The position numbers were made by a program, and so were the translations under genes. 64,000 nucleotides of DNA from a virus: positions 28,833-92,832 of the IMG/VR virus record IMGVR_UViG_3300012209_000006; one strand, 5' to 3'. Positions within the stretch are counted from its first letter, which is position 1. Each line of letters begins with the position of its first letter. Under the pieces are notes generated by a model. The model was not told where the DNA came from. It made no database searches and saw only the letters and a list, made by a program, of their open reading frames with translations. This document shows, piece after piece, positions 34,801 to 42,956 of this stretch.

Positions 34801-35455
34801 CGACCAAGAACATGCGCTTTTCATTTCAGACGGTTCGACTCAATGGTATCGTTGCGACCCCTACCCGACTCCGGACAGTCAATTAACTGGACCGATATGG
34901 AGTCCGAAAGCTACGATCAGCGGCGGATTCAAAGCCATCAATTCGATCGAGACTTCTCCAGGCACAAGACAGCTTCTTATTGGGCCCACGTCTGCGGGAT
35001 TCATCCTAGCGCGCGATTCGACTTTCACGACGTTCGTGGATAACACGAGTCCGTACGAATCAAACTTCGTGATGGGTAATATCGTCCTGGCGCATTCGGG
35101 CCAGATGGCTGAATGCAACTTCATTCAGGCTGACTTCTCGCAAGTCGGAACACAACCTATAGTTTCGGTTCTATTCGACGAACTGGGAGCAACTAACGGC
35201 GCGGCATTCGAAACTATCTCCAACACTTTTGTGTCTGATCCTCCGAAGCTGTTCGGGCCAACGGCAGTGCCAAAAACGTTGTGGATGAACAGATACTATT
35301 TTGGATCAACCACCCCGGCAAATGGAGGCGACCAAACGCCCGTTGCTGCATGGTGTAAATCGATGCAGATCAAAATAGATTTTGGAGCAGCGGATACCGT
35401 GCAGAACGAACTACTGGCGTTCACCATAAACGGGGCTCTTTATCAGGAGAAATAG
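31898..35455 (+). CDS. Large tail protein (tail tube/nozzle-like)
   Basis: 1185 aa. N-terminus FVSLFTSRFLTGLYTNRSLL suits a podovirus tail tube/nozzle protein. The middle (about 190-670) has repeats of the form W-x-x-x-x-x-Y...G...W (LLWQPSHTYAGGDPIFDPGT; VTWTCVGAASPSWSAATKWY). The C-terminal third has propeller-like segments (KGIVYHQGRMWGFIGNNVFA). No lytic domain is visible. Its TAG overlaps the next GTG start. Confidence 0.62.
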   Translation: MSQNLIQAQGGGPQKPTRFVSLFTSRFLTGLYTNRSLLRGPLQTLYSDFYHLGATDALADGLNSELSIRQTMIRRPGNPKFSTQQTAAAVDFFYAFHKSDGTISVIADSATDVEVVTPTTITSIFTKSTGAGQGYLQGINKTLYIADGLDLVKYIPGTTNPDTGKSIWNLGGAAPTTAPTLSVTLTGSAGTQWAANTVFTTMGLIYDSGTDTMQQLYTVNADGTNPSSQFGTSGNGQPVWAQNYLGVTVDGTVHWTNYGEILLWQPSHTYAGGDPIFDPGTGCVFIASHNYNVQSGSVYPSFTSTLGISGARVTESTGARWENIGKVEDWTNTNPTCIRLWQTSKTYLHYDPPINGSGGGDPTNINCATVEPNGNLPSTPDSPVFLQAATTAGTTASTATAPSWGTTVGALTQDGQLGYVSLGKGTWVANTAYAGWTPGGLFSAVKDANGNFQVAIVTGTSGALVPGTSDVLTAAGNASGGHTTYTGTFPIAFTVGAPVTIAGFSTSANNGKFQVVSCNATTLVTTNSAGVAETHAGTAVYNPWGTSYGAQIIEGTVTWTCVGAASPSWSAATKWYLPAIGFVPPSASQQFGGAAVIDSNGVNQFVISSGKSGGSAPTWQAIGSNTTDNGITWYAVSSFTAAGFSWTSGHGWCYAFKARTTTDVSVTDAPPLQIPGTNSPNVLGPLGTPTGCGDGSVSTASPVAQITGANTGAQVLISGLGSSDPQYDTIMVFRSADGFGASGPYLFLTELAMPPRLANGQPGTWSIIDFMPDDATNLLPGLDTGTTAPINHVNDPPPGQFGSTNFVPSAADPTVALADSALKGIVYHQGRMWGFIGNNVFASGGPDTDPGNGFTAWPPAQAFPFSSNVTRLIPTATALLVFLTTDTYLIGGGPAITDYYSQLLAPGVGLLSWNAVTMVLGLPYLFSSDRQFISIDPSGGFTRIGHPIGDKLSQFSPLTAYVTYHSFGDQEHALFISDGSTQWYRCDPYPTPDSQLTGPIWSPKATISGGFKAINSIETSPGTRQLLIGPTSAGFILARDSTFTTFVDNTSPYESNFVMGNIVLAHSGQMAECNFIQADFSQVGTQPIVSVLFDELGATNGAAFETISNTFVSDPPKLFGPTAVPKTLWMNRYYFGSTTPANGGDQTPVAAWCKSMQIKIDFGAADTVQNELLAFTINGALYQEK

Positions 35456-37227
35456 TGGCCACTCTTAAAGAAACCCTACAGAAACCTAGCAACATTGGGG
35501 ATTTGATTAACACTCTTATGTCCCAACCTGCTCCGGCCGTGGTGCCTCGCGAGCAGCCCGGTCTTGCTACGGGATCTTTGGGCCCAGCGCCTGCCGTCTT
35601 CACGACAGATTACGATCGTGTACGTCAGTGGATGCGCCCCGGAACTTCTCAGAACCGATTTCCGCCGCTCCCTACGAAAGCGAATCCTCAACTGAACGCT
35701 GCGGCTTCGTCCGTAACAAAGAACGTGATCACGCAAACTGTTACGCCGCCCGCGATCGACGATGATGATATCATAGTCAATCCGCAAACAGGGGTAAACT
35801 ACACCGTTCAGCAAAGCGACTACAACAAACTGATTTCGATAGCTAATGCTGCGGGCGGAACTATTTTTCTTCCACCCGTCACGGGCTCGGTTGGAGTTTC
35901 TGTGAACAATAAAAGCGGCACATCACCGTTTTTATTTAATTCCGGTAACACTACGTTTGACATGACCGGTTTGACAGGCACTAGCACGGCTACTGTAACA
36001 GTGACTGGAAAAGACATAAATGCAGGAGATTTTCTTTTCCTCTTTATTCGCAATCACGGAAGTCCATCTCCTAGTGGCGTATCCGGCGTCTCGATGACGG
36101 ACACAATTAATGGCCCGTGGTCAGTAATAGCGAACGTAACTCTTAATGACGTTGGAGTATCTAACGATCGGATCAGTTTATTTGGTATTCAAGTTGCCTC
36201 CACTATCTCTGTAGGCACAACATTTAGCGTGACCACAGCCGCCACATACGTAGGAGTAGGGCAAAATCCAGGCGAAAATATCCTGTGGAATATGACAGGA
36301 TTAAAAAACCTAAGCCAAAAAGTCGCGGCGTCAGGCCTAGTTACAGGAGGCAAATTTTCTAGCGGAGGGCTCACCTCGTCAAGTGCATCTACTTTTATAA
36401 GCTGCGCGGAAAACGATAACGGCGCCTTAAGTACAGGTATACCAGAAGGATCGTGGACAAACATTCTGACTAGTTCGAACATAGTCGGAGTAAACTTCAG
36501 ATCTGCTATTTTAGGTAATATAAACGATATTTATGACAATAGTTCCTCTGGTAATTTTTATGGCGATTTATTGACTACTTTTATTGAGCTTGCGCCAACG
36601 GATATTGCTAAACTATCCGGAGATTTTTTCTGCTACATTCAGAATACCGGTCTGGGAAGCTACGCCGTCAAATCTTCCATCAATCTAGATGGATCCTCGT
36701 CGTCCATAACTTTGACGACAGGCCAAGGGGCGCTGTTCGTCTACAGCCCCGAACTTAATGGTTGGTTCACTGAGCGCGGAATGAGCGGAGGCGCAGTCGA
36801 TGTAGATTTTTATCAAACGGTTCAACAAGCCGGGGTCAATAAAACCCAAGAAAATAAACTAAATTTCTTGGGCCCTATAACAGCTACAGACAACGCTGGA
36901 AATGGATCGACAGACATAGCAGTGCCAGATGTCGTTGGTGATTCTGGATCGGGCGGCGTTCATGGATTGGTTCCTGCCCCCGCTGCAGGAGACACTGCAG
37001 CAAATAAATTCTTAAAGGCTAGCGGTAGTTTCGCTACGCCACCTATAATGGTGGGTGATTCTGGGTCTGGCGGAACAGCGGGATACGTTCCCGCCGCTCC
37101 TGCCGGATCAAATGCAGCGGGAGATTTTCTATCTGCTGGCGGAAGTTTTGTGAATCCGGGAACCAACCCGGCATCGTTTAACACAGGTCTCGCATACGCG
37201 ATAGCGGCAGGCTACGCACTAGGATAA
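35455..37227 (+). CDS. Tail fibre-like protein
   Basis: 590 aa, GTG start. N-terminal 130 residues are Pro/Gln-rich and may attach to the tail; the centre is beta-rich with an Asn/Gly/Thr bias. Near the C-terminus VVGDSGSGGVHGLVPAPAAG and MVGDSGSGGTAGYVPAAPAG are two copies of a repeat common at the ends of phage fibres, each followed by an FLxAxGSF segment. Probably a host-contact appendage. Confidence 0.68.
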   Translation: MATLKETLQKPSNIGDLINTLMSQPAPAVVPREQPGLATGSLGPAPAVFTTDYDRVRQWMRPGTSQNRFPPLPTKANPQLNAAASSVTKNVITQTVTPPAIDDDDIIVNPQTGVNYTVQQSDYNKLISIANAAGGTIFLPPVTGSVGVSVNNKSGTSPFLFNSGNTTFDMTGLTGTSTATVTVTGKDINAGDFLFLFIRNHGSPSPSGVSGVSMTDTINGPWSVIANVTLNDVGVSNDRISLFGIQVASTISVGTTFSVTTAATYVGVGQNPGENILWNMTGLKNLSQKVAASGLVTGGKFSSGGLTSSSASTFISCAENDNGALSTGIPEGSWTNILTSSNIVGVNFRSAILGNINDIYDNSSSGNFYGDLLTTFIELAPTDIAKLSGDFFCYIQNTGLGSYAVKSSINLDGSSSSITLTTGQGALFVYSPELNGWFTERGMSGGAVDVDFYQTVQQAGVNKTQENKLNFLGPITATDNAGNGSTDIAVPDVVGDSGSGGVHGLVPAPAAGDTAANKFLKASGSFATPPIMVGDSGSGGTAGYVPAAPAGSNAAGDFLSAGGSFVNPGTNPASFNTGLAYAIAAGYALG

Positions 37228-37230
37228 AAC

Positions 37231-37656
37231 ATGGCAAACAACTCACCTATTTTCTCGAAGGCCGGAGACGTCAGTTCTAACAATGGAACTGGGATGGCCC
37301 CCACTCTCACTACTGGTTCAAACACGTATGATGGAACAAACGGAAACGCTGCGCTTGTTTATACCTCGGGTGCGGGCGGTTTCATTCAACGCCTTCGATT
37401 CAAAGCTATCGGCACGAACGTTGCGACAGTCGCTCGTATTTTTCTAAACAACGGCAGCTCGGCTGGAACAGCGACTAACAATAGCTTTTATGGAGAAATT
37501 TCTTTGCCTGCTACAACAGCTTCTGCGGTAGCCGCGACCATCGAAGAAGATTACATTATGAATATCGCTATACCAACCGGCTTCAGAATTTACGCATTGC
37601 TAGCTACGACTGTGGCCGCCGGGTGGGTTGTTACGCCGGTCGCAGGCCAGTACTAA
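37231..37656 (+). CDS. Small virion-associated protein
   Basis: 141 aa, beta-rich (GTNVATVARIFLNNGSSAGT; TIEEDYIMNIAIPTGFRIYA). Ends GWVVTPVAGQY. Similar short proteins follow fibre genes in several phages. Not recognised further. Confidence 0.6.
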   Translation: MANNSPIFSKAGDVSSNNGTGMAPTLTTGSNTYDGTNGNAALVYTSGAGGFIQRLRFKAIGTNVATVARIFLNNGSSAGTATNNSFYGEISLPATTASAVAATIEEDYIMNIAIPTGFRIYALLATTVAAGWVVTPVAGQY

Positions 37657-37679
37657 AAATTTTGAAAAGGAGATATAAA

Positions 37680-37799
37680 ATGAGGACAAAAACTCTTGGT
37701 GGCTTTGCGTATGGCGCTCCGCCGCGCGGTGGATTAACTGCTGCTGATCAAGCTTGGTTTGTTACTGGCGAATTATCTTTTAGCGTTGAGGAGGATTAA
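37680..37799 (+). CDS. Tiny protein (39 aa)
   Basis: MRTKTLGGFAYGAPPRGGLT followed by AADQAWFVTGELSFSVEED. AAGGAGATATAAA precedes ATG 37680 and the TAA overlaps the next ATG. It lies between two appendage genes; possible small fibre partner. Confidence 0.5.
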   Translation: MRTKTLGGFAYGAPPRGGLTAADQAWFVTGELSFSVEED

Positions 37800-38770
37800 T
37801 GTTAGATTTTTTCAATCTCCCAAACAATGAGAGAGCGCCAAACACGGACATTCAAATGTTCACTGGCGCTGGAACAAACTCAGGTTCTAGTCCTAATCTT
37901 GTTGATGTACATGAGTGGAAAAAGCCTCGCGGAATTACGATGATGCACATAGTGTGTATCGGTGCAGGCGGCGGCGGCGGTGGTGGTGTAACTGGCGCGG
38001 TAGGTGTTAGTAAAGCAGGCGGTGGCGGCGGTGGGAGTGGGGCGTTATCGACTCTTTTGATTCCTGCTGTTTATCTCCCCGATAAACTTTATGTGTTACC
38101 AGGAAACGGCGGCAAGGGCGGCGCGGCGGGTGTGAATGGAACAACAGGCTCAACGTCTCTTGTGATGCTTTTTCCTGAGTCTAACTTTATCGACGACAAT
38201 ATTCTCATTAACTCCAGCAACTCTGGAACAGCTACAGCTAACGGTGGGTCCGCTGGAGCAACAACGACAGGCGGGGCTGGCGGTACGGGAATGGTCGCGT
38301 CGACTTCTTCGCATGCGCGTTGGTCGCAACTCGGTTTATACAACTCTTTTACCGGCTCCAACGGTACCAGTGGCGGAAACTCTGGCGTTGGAGGCACAAA
38401 TTTTGCATACGTATCAGGTAATGCATTTGTGATGCCAGGAACCGGAGGCGGCGGTTCTACCTCTGGCGCCCCAACAACGAGTGGCGGAATAGTAACCTTC
38501 TCAAGCCAGATTCAAGGTCCGGTTGCAGAAGCTAAGTCGGCAGCGGCGGGCCCCGGCGCAATTAGTGGAAGCGGCGGCTATGTGTTGAAAGCACCAAGTT
38601 TGCCATTTTTTGTGTATGGTGGTCTCGGCGCCGGCGGCGCGGACGCTGCGGTTGGTGCTATGGGCGGAAACGGAGTTTATGGCTCTGGCGGCGGAGGCGG
38701 AGGCAGCGGTACTACAGGTGGGCCCGGCGGCGACGGTGGAGCAGGAATCGTTATTATAACATGCTGGTAA
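37799..38770 (+). CDS. Glycine-rich tail/adhesin-like protein
   Basis: 323 aa. N-terminal 55 residues include VHEWKKPRGITMMHIVCIGA; the rest has polyglycine blocks (GAGGGGGGGV; AGGGGGGSGALS; GGGGGSGTTGGPGGDGGAGI) between short beta segments. This is the look of phage glycine-rich tip proteins that carry variable host-range loops. The end GIVIITCW is typical of the family. Role is inference. Confidence 0.68.
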   Translation: MLDFFNLPNNERAPNTDIQMFTGAGTNSGSSPNLVDVHEWKKPRGITMMHIVCIGAGGGGGGGVTGAVGVSKAGGGGGGSGALSTLLIPAVYLPDKLYVLPGNGGKGGAAGVNGTTGSTSLVMLFPESNFIDDNILINSSNSGTATANGGSAGATTTGGAGGTGMVASTSSHARWSQLGLYNSFTGSNGTSGGNSGVGGTNFAYVSGNAFVMPGTGGGGSTSGAPTTSGGIVTFSSQIQGPVAEAKSAAAGPGAISGSGGYVLKAPSLPFFVYGGLGAGGADAAVGAMGGNGVYGSGGGGGGSGTTGGPGGDGGAGIVIITCW

Positions 38771-38783
38771 AGGAAAAATAGCA

Positions 38784-39143
38784 ATGGCACCGACAGAGAA
38801 GTTACTACGTGAGATCATCGCCGGTCAGGCGGTTCTCGTAACAGAAGTCAAGACACTCAACGTGAGATTGTTCGGGGGCGACGGCCAAAAAGGCGTTGTC
38901 CCTATCTTATTCGAGAAAAACGAAAAACTCGATCAAGACATACAAGACACTAAAGACAAAATCACCGTCGAGATAGGTAAATTGCACGAAGCAGAGATCA
39001 AACCAGTTCAGATCAAAGTTGCTGATCTGGAAAACAAATCTTCTAACTTGGCGTGGAAGCTTGGCAGTGTATCTGCAGTCGGCGGATCCATTCTAGGCGC
39101 GGCTATAGCGGCGGCTGCGAAGAGATTGTTCGGAGTGCACTAA
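38784..39143 (+). CDS. XhlA/holin-like protein with C-terminal membrane segment
   Basis: 119 aa. Helical, charged middle (EKLDQDIQDTKDKITVEIGK; VADLENKSSNLAWKLGSVSA) and a C-terminal hydrophobic helix (VGGSILGAAIAAAAKRLFG). Helix plus end anchor resembles XhlA-type lysis accessory proteins. Alternatively a tail-associated membrane anchor. Confidence 0.5.
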   Translation: MAPTEKLLREIIAGQAVLVTEVKTLNVRLFGGDGQKGVVPILFEKNEKLDQDIQDTKDKITVEIGKLHEAEIKPVQIKVADLENKSSNLAWKLGSVSAVGGSILGAAIAAAAKRLFGVH

Positions 39144-39562
39144 TGAATGTCACAATCCGTGAAGCCAACGAATCAGATTTGCCTCGCCTATCCAAATGGA
39201 TCGCCGAAGATTCTTGCCCTCAGCATCACGGCGTGGATCCACGGTGGTGGATTACAAATAGTTTTTCAGAAGAGAAGCCGATGGGTACTCGCAGCCTAGC
39301 CGTCGAAACTCCCGGCGGAGTCGTCTTCTACTTGAAGCTCGAGAATGTTATGCGTTGCTACATCCAGTTCCCTCCGGATGTTGAGCGCGACAAAGAAGTC
39401 ACCGCTCTGGCTCTAAAGCGGGCGTTCCTAGAAATTTCAGCCGGAGCTAAACACCTCGGCTATCACGAGATGATCTTTGACTCTCAGTCACAAGGCCTCG
39501 TGAATCTGTTCACAAAGTTTGGATTTAAAGAAGCACAGGACAACTTTCTGGTGAGGTTATAG
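39143..39562 (+). CDS. GNAT-like acetyltransferase
   Basis: 139 aa. VTIREANESDLPRLSKWIAE is a GNAT-type opening; the end LVNLFTKFGFKEAQDNFLVR matches the GNAT motif B (LxxFxxKxGF). The acetyl-CoA loop is not canonical. Such proteins occur beside internal virion protein genes in T7-like phages. Start overlaps the previous TAA. Confidence 0.6.
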   Translation: MNVTIREANESDLPRLSKWIAEDSCPQHHGVDPRWWITNSFSEEKPMGTRSLAVETPGGVVFYLKLENVMRCYIQFPPDVERDKEVTALALKRAFLEISAGAKHLGYHEMIFDSQSQGLVNLFTKFGFKEAQDNFLVRL

Positions 39563-39564
39563 AA

Positions 39565-40566
39565 ATGAACGACACTTTCAAATACGTAGGCAAGTCCTAC
39601 AAGAACTGCGACCCGAGCGGTGCGCAGCAAGCCGCCCTCAAGGCCTCACAGACCATGGAGAGCACGTTGGCTAGTTCTTACAAAACGGTCTTCGGCATCG
39701 GGTCTAAGCTGTACAGCTCATTGAAGAGCGGGTACGACAAGATCATCAACACTACGCACGGGATGACTTCCGAGGAATTGGCTGCCCGCCGTTCCGAAGT
39801 CTCCAACCGCGCGGCTGCGTCGGAGAAATCCGTACAGCGTTCGATCGGACAGCGAGCCGCTATGACTGGCGCCGTCCCTGGCGTCGAGTCTGGCATCGTT
39901 CAGTCCGAGCGCGCCCAAGCTGCGACGGAGATTCAATCTAAAGCCGCTCAACAGCAGGCTGATATCACGGGCGAAGATTACGCTACAGGCCGCAAGGAGC
40001 GCGACATTGCTATGGGGGCCGAGGCAAAGCTTCCCGGCGAAGTGTTCTCTCCGTCTACAGAAATTGCTGGCGCTGATATCGCCGCGCAAAAGAACGTGGA
40101 AGAGCAAGCCAATGCTAATGAGCAAGCCTCGTCCTCGTGGATGGGTATGGTCGGTGGTCTGGCTAGTGCAGGTATTGGTTTGGCTGGCGACCTCTGCGTT
40201 GACCTAGGTACTTTGATTCTCATGGGAGATAATACCGAAAAGCGCGCAGATGAAATTAAGATCGGCGATAAGGTTTGGGGATTCGATGGACCCGAAGCAG
40301 TCAAAAGTCTCATCGTTTCTACGCAGCCTCGAGTCAAAGTTATTCTCGACAACGACTACGAAGTTGTGGTCAGTTCTTCACACACTTTCCTTTCACCTAT
40401 AGGTGGATACATTGAGGCTGCCGCTTCTCTCAATAGATATCTACGCACCGACGATGCTTGGAATAAGGTGGTAAAGATTGAAGTTATGGGGCCGGGCGAA
40501 GTCGTCATGATCAAGCTGACAGGCTTGCACGGATACATTAGTAACGGAATTTGGTCGCTGGAGTAA
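39565..40566 (+). CDS. Internal virion-like protein with C-terminal Hint (intein-like) domain
   Basis: 333 aa. Residues 1-205 are helical, Ala/Gln/Ser-rich with a hydrophobic stretch MVGGLASAGIGLAG, as in T7 gp14-type internal proteins. From Cys211 a Hint domain starts: CVDLGTLILMGDNTEKRADE then IKIGDKVWGF (block A), VVVSSSHTFLS with His273 (block B), and a last strand LTGLHGYISNGIWSLE. It lacks the HN-Cys end of a splicing intein, so only N-terminal cleavage at Leu210/Cys211 would be expected. Confidence 0.75.
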   Translation: MNDTFKYVGKSYKNCDPSGAQQAALKASQTMESTLASSYKTVFGIGSKLYSSLKSGYDKIINTTHGMTSEELAARRSEVSNRAAASEKSVQRSIGQRAAMTGAVPGVESGIVQSERAQAATEIQSKAAQQQADITGEDYATGRKERDIAMGAEAKLPGEVFSPSTEIAGADIAAQKNVEEQANANEQASSSWMGMVGGLASAGIGLAGDLCVDLGTLILMGDNTEKRADEIKIGDKVWGFDGPEAVKSLIVSTQPRVKVILDNDYEVVVSSSHTFLSPIGGYIEAAASLNRYLRTDDAWNKVVKIEVMGPGEVVMIKLTGLHGYISNGIWSLE

Positions 40567-40577
40567 AGGAGAAGGTT

Positions 40578-40991
40578 ATGGCTAACATTAAGCGAATTGA
40601 AGCCCTCGCCGATGGGATTGCTTTTCTTAATAAGATGTATGATCCGACATCGGATAGTTTCCAACTTAGGAATCCCGGTCTGTCACGAGCTTACTCGTAC
40701 AGACATCTGGGAGAAGTTGACAACAAGGGACGCCGCATTTTCACTTCGTTGATCGGTGGGTACAGATTTTTAATCCAAGATCTCGAGTGGAAATGTTCAG
40801 GCAACACCAGAGCGAAAGGTTACAACGGGAAACTAAGCTCATCGAACACGCTGAGCGATCTTCTCAAGTCTTTCAATCTGGATCGCATTGAAGATGGAAA
40901 TGTTTTCATGCTAATAGATTTTTTGAACAAAGCATTACCTGGGGTCGAAATCAACGCCCAGACTCAACTCAGTTTCTTCCTGGAGAATTAA
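40578..40991 (+). CDS. Hypothetical protein after Hint-containing gene
   Basis: 137 aa. MANIKRIEALADGIAFLNKM, then GLSRAYSYRHLGEVDNKGRR, C-terminus FLNKALPGVEINAQTQLSFF. ATG 40578 follows AAAGGAGAAGG. Not recognised. It sits between two internal virion-like genes. Confidence 0.62.
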   Translation: MANIKRIEALADGIAFLNKMYDPTSDSFQLRNPGLSRAYSYRHLGEVDNKGRRIFTSLIGGYRFLIQDLEWKCSGNTRAKGYNGKLSSSNTLSDLLKSFNLDRIEDGNVFMLIDFLNKALPGVEINAQTQLSFFLEN

Positions 40992-40992
40992 G

Positions 40993-42945
40993 ATGGCCGA
41001 AGACACAAAACCTATAGTTCCCATTCAAACGGGAAACAATCCGGGAGACGCTCCCGACATAAACGCGCCATCCACTACGGCGAACGTTCCGCCTAGCGCG
41101 CCTGGGGCTCCGGCGACTCCGTCCCAGCCTGCCGCACCCGCTGCGCCAGATAAGCCTGGATTCTTCAGCAACGTCGAGCAAGGGTCCAAGCATGTTCTCG
41201 GCGATATTTTCCAGACGCTTGCTGGCGGAAAGAAGAAGGAATGGGTTCAAACAGATAAGGGTCCGGTCGCCCAATACCGCGACTTGAAACCCGGCGAGAT
41301 GGCTCGCGGAATTCTTGCTGCGGCTCTAACAGGTCTCGCATCCGGCTATGATCCCGCCAACCGCGGGCGTGGACCGGCTATGTCTGCGGCATTCTCCGCC
41401 GGCTTTAAAGGCGAAGAGGAAGCTAAGAATGAGAAGGCTGGTAAGGAAGAAAAAGAAGCTCAGCAACAATTTCAGAACGAGGGCGTCGCGCAAGAACGAA
41501 TGCTAGCCCTGCACAGGGACGCACGCGATCAGCAACGTTCGCTAGAACAATCTTCCGAACACGTAAAAATCATGCAGGAAACCGATCAGCGAATCGCCAG
41601 AAACGAAGTAGACTCGCAGCACACCGCGTTTGAGTGGGACGCCAAACAAGAAGCTCACATGCAAGATTTGAAGAATTTGGGCGCGACTCCTATCATGGTG
41701 AACGGCAAACCTCTCGAGTTCACCAATCATAACGATGCTGTGGCTTGGGCTAATGCGCATCCCGATCAGGCGGTGCGTCCAGGAAATTTCGATACCACAT
41801 ATGAACAAGATCCTACAACCGGACGATGGTCCGTATGGCAGAAACCTAAGGACAGAAACCGCCCGCAGTGGATGGGTGTTGCCGTCGACAGCGAAGGCAA
41901 TCCCGTTCGCGACAAAGACGGAAAGATGACGATCGACAAAGCCCGCCCATTCTACGGAATGGATGGCAGACCTGCAATTCCGGCCGAGCGTATGACTCCT
42001 CAAGAGTTCTATGATCGTAATGAGAAGACCATCGATATGCGGTCCAAGCGTCTACTCAACGAAGCCAAGGCGGAAGAGTTGTCGCAGATGCGATTGGACA
42101 GAAAAGAAAAACTCGAGAAAGATCAGAGCATGAAAATTGCCCGTCAGCATTTGGATTCGACAAATGGCGACATGAACGCCACAGACAAGAATGGTAATCT
42201 TGTTCTAACAGAATCGGACAGAGACGTGCTTATGCACGAACTCAGAAATGACCATTCGTACTACGGCGCCATCATGGATAGCGGAATAAAAGAACTGCAA
42301 AACATGACGACCGATGATCCCAACCGCGCCAAGATTCAAAGCTTGGTTGACAACGCCCGTAGCATGCTCGGGCAAGAGATGTATCGCCAAGCTATGTTCG
42401 AGCAAACACCTAACAACGTGGAAGTTATTGCGCAGCGCGTCAGCAAGAAACTCATGGATCCTAAGACCGGTAAAGTCGACATGGACGCCGTCAAGAAAGA
42501 GCTCGGGCCAGACATTCCGAAACCCCTTGTGGATAAGGTTCTTGACAGAATCAAGGAAGGCAACAAGGTTCAAGCCGTTCAACAGACTCCAGATGCATTG
42601 GCGCAGAAGGGACTTAAGTTGGCCAACATATCTTTCAGCGGCCCGACTCTTCTGGCTATGCAAAATGCTGGATTGTCTTTGGACGATATCGGAAACAAAA
42701 TCAGACCAGAAATCAACGCTCTAAAAACTACTCAAGAGCGCGCTGAATACATCAACAAATTGAATGTCCCACAACCGGTCAAAGATGAACTTCTTAAATC
42801 GTCTGCCTCGACCGAGAAGACAGTAGTTAACAAAACGCCGGTGATGAGTCCGCAGGGGCAAATCTTTTACGCAACCGACGAACAACTAACGCAGGCACTC
42901 GCGGCCGGCGGTGTAATCGTACCAGAGCCAACCGCGAAAAAGTAA
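40993..42945 (+). CDS. Internal virion-like protein (650 aa)
   Basis: 650 aa. Pro/Ala-rich start, hydrophobic patch MARGILAAALTGLASGYDPA near 100-120, and long helical charged stretches (NEKAGKEEKEAQQQFQNEGV; LLNEAKAEELSQMRLDRKEK). Position and composition match the T7 gp15-type ejection protein slot. No enzyme motif seen. Confidence 0.62.
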   Translation: MAEDTKPIVPIQTGNNPGDAPDINAPSTTANVPPSAPGAPATPSQPAAPAAPDKPGFFSNVEQGSKHVLGDIFQTLAGGKKKEWVQTDKGPVAQYRDLKPGEMARGILAAALTGLASGYDPANRGRGPAMSAAFSAGFKGEEEAKNEKAGKEEKEAQQQFQNEGVAQERMLALHRDARDQQRSLEQSSEHVKIMQETDQRIARNEVDSQHTAFEWDAKQEAHMQDLKNLGATPIMVNGKPLEFTNHNDAVAWANAHPDQAVRPGNFDTTYEQDPTTGRWSVWQKPKDRNRPQWMGVAVDSEGNPVRDKDGKMTIDKARPFYGMDGRPAIPAERMTPQEFYDRNEKTIDMRSKRLLNEAKAEELSQMRLDRKEKLEKDQSMKIARQHLDSTNGDMNATDKNGNLVLTESDRDVLMHELRNDHSYYGAIMDSGIKELQNMTTDDPNRAKIQSLVDNARSMLGQEMYRQAMFEQTPNNVEVIAQRVSKKLMDPKTGKVDMDAVKKELGPDIPKPLVDKVLDRIKEGNKVQAVQQTPDALAQKGLKLANISFSGPTLLAMQNAGLSLDDIGNKIRPEINALKTTQERAEYINKLNVPQPVKDELLKSSASTEKTVVNKTPVMSPQGQIFYATDEQLTQALAAGGVIVPEPTAKK

Positions 42946-42956
42946 AAGGATAGATC

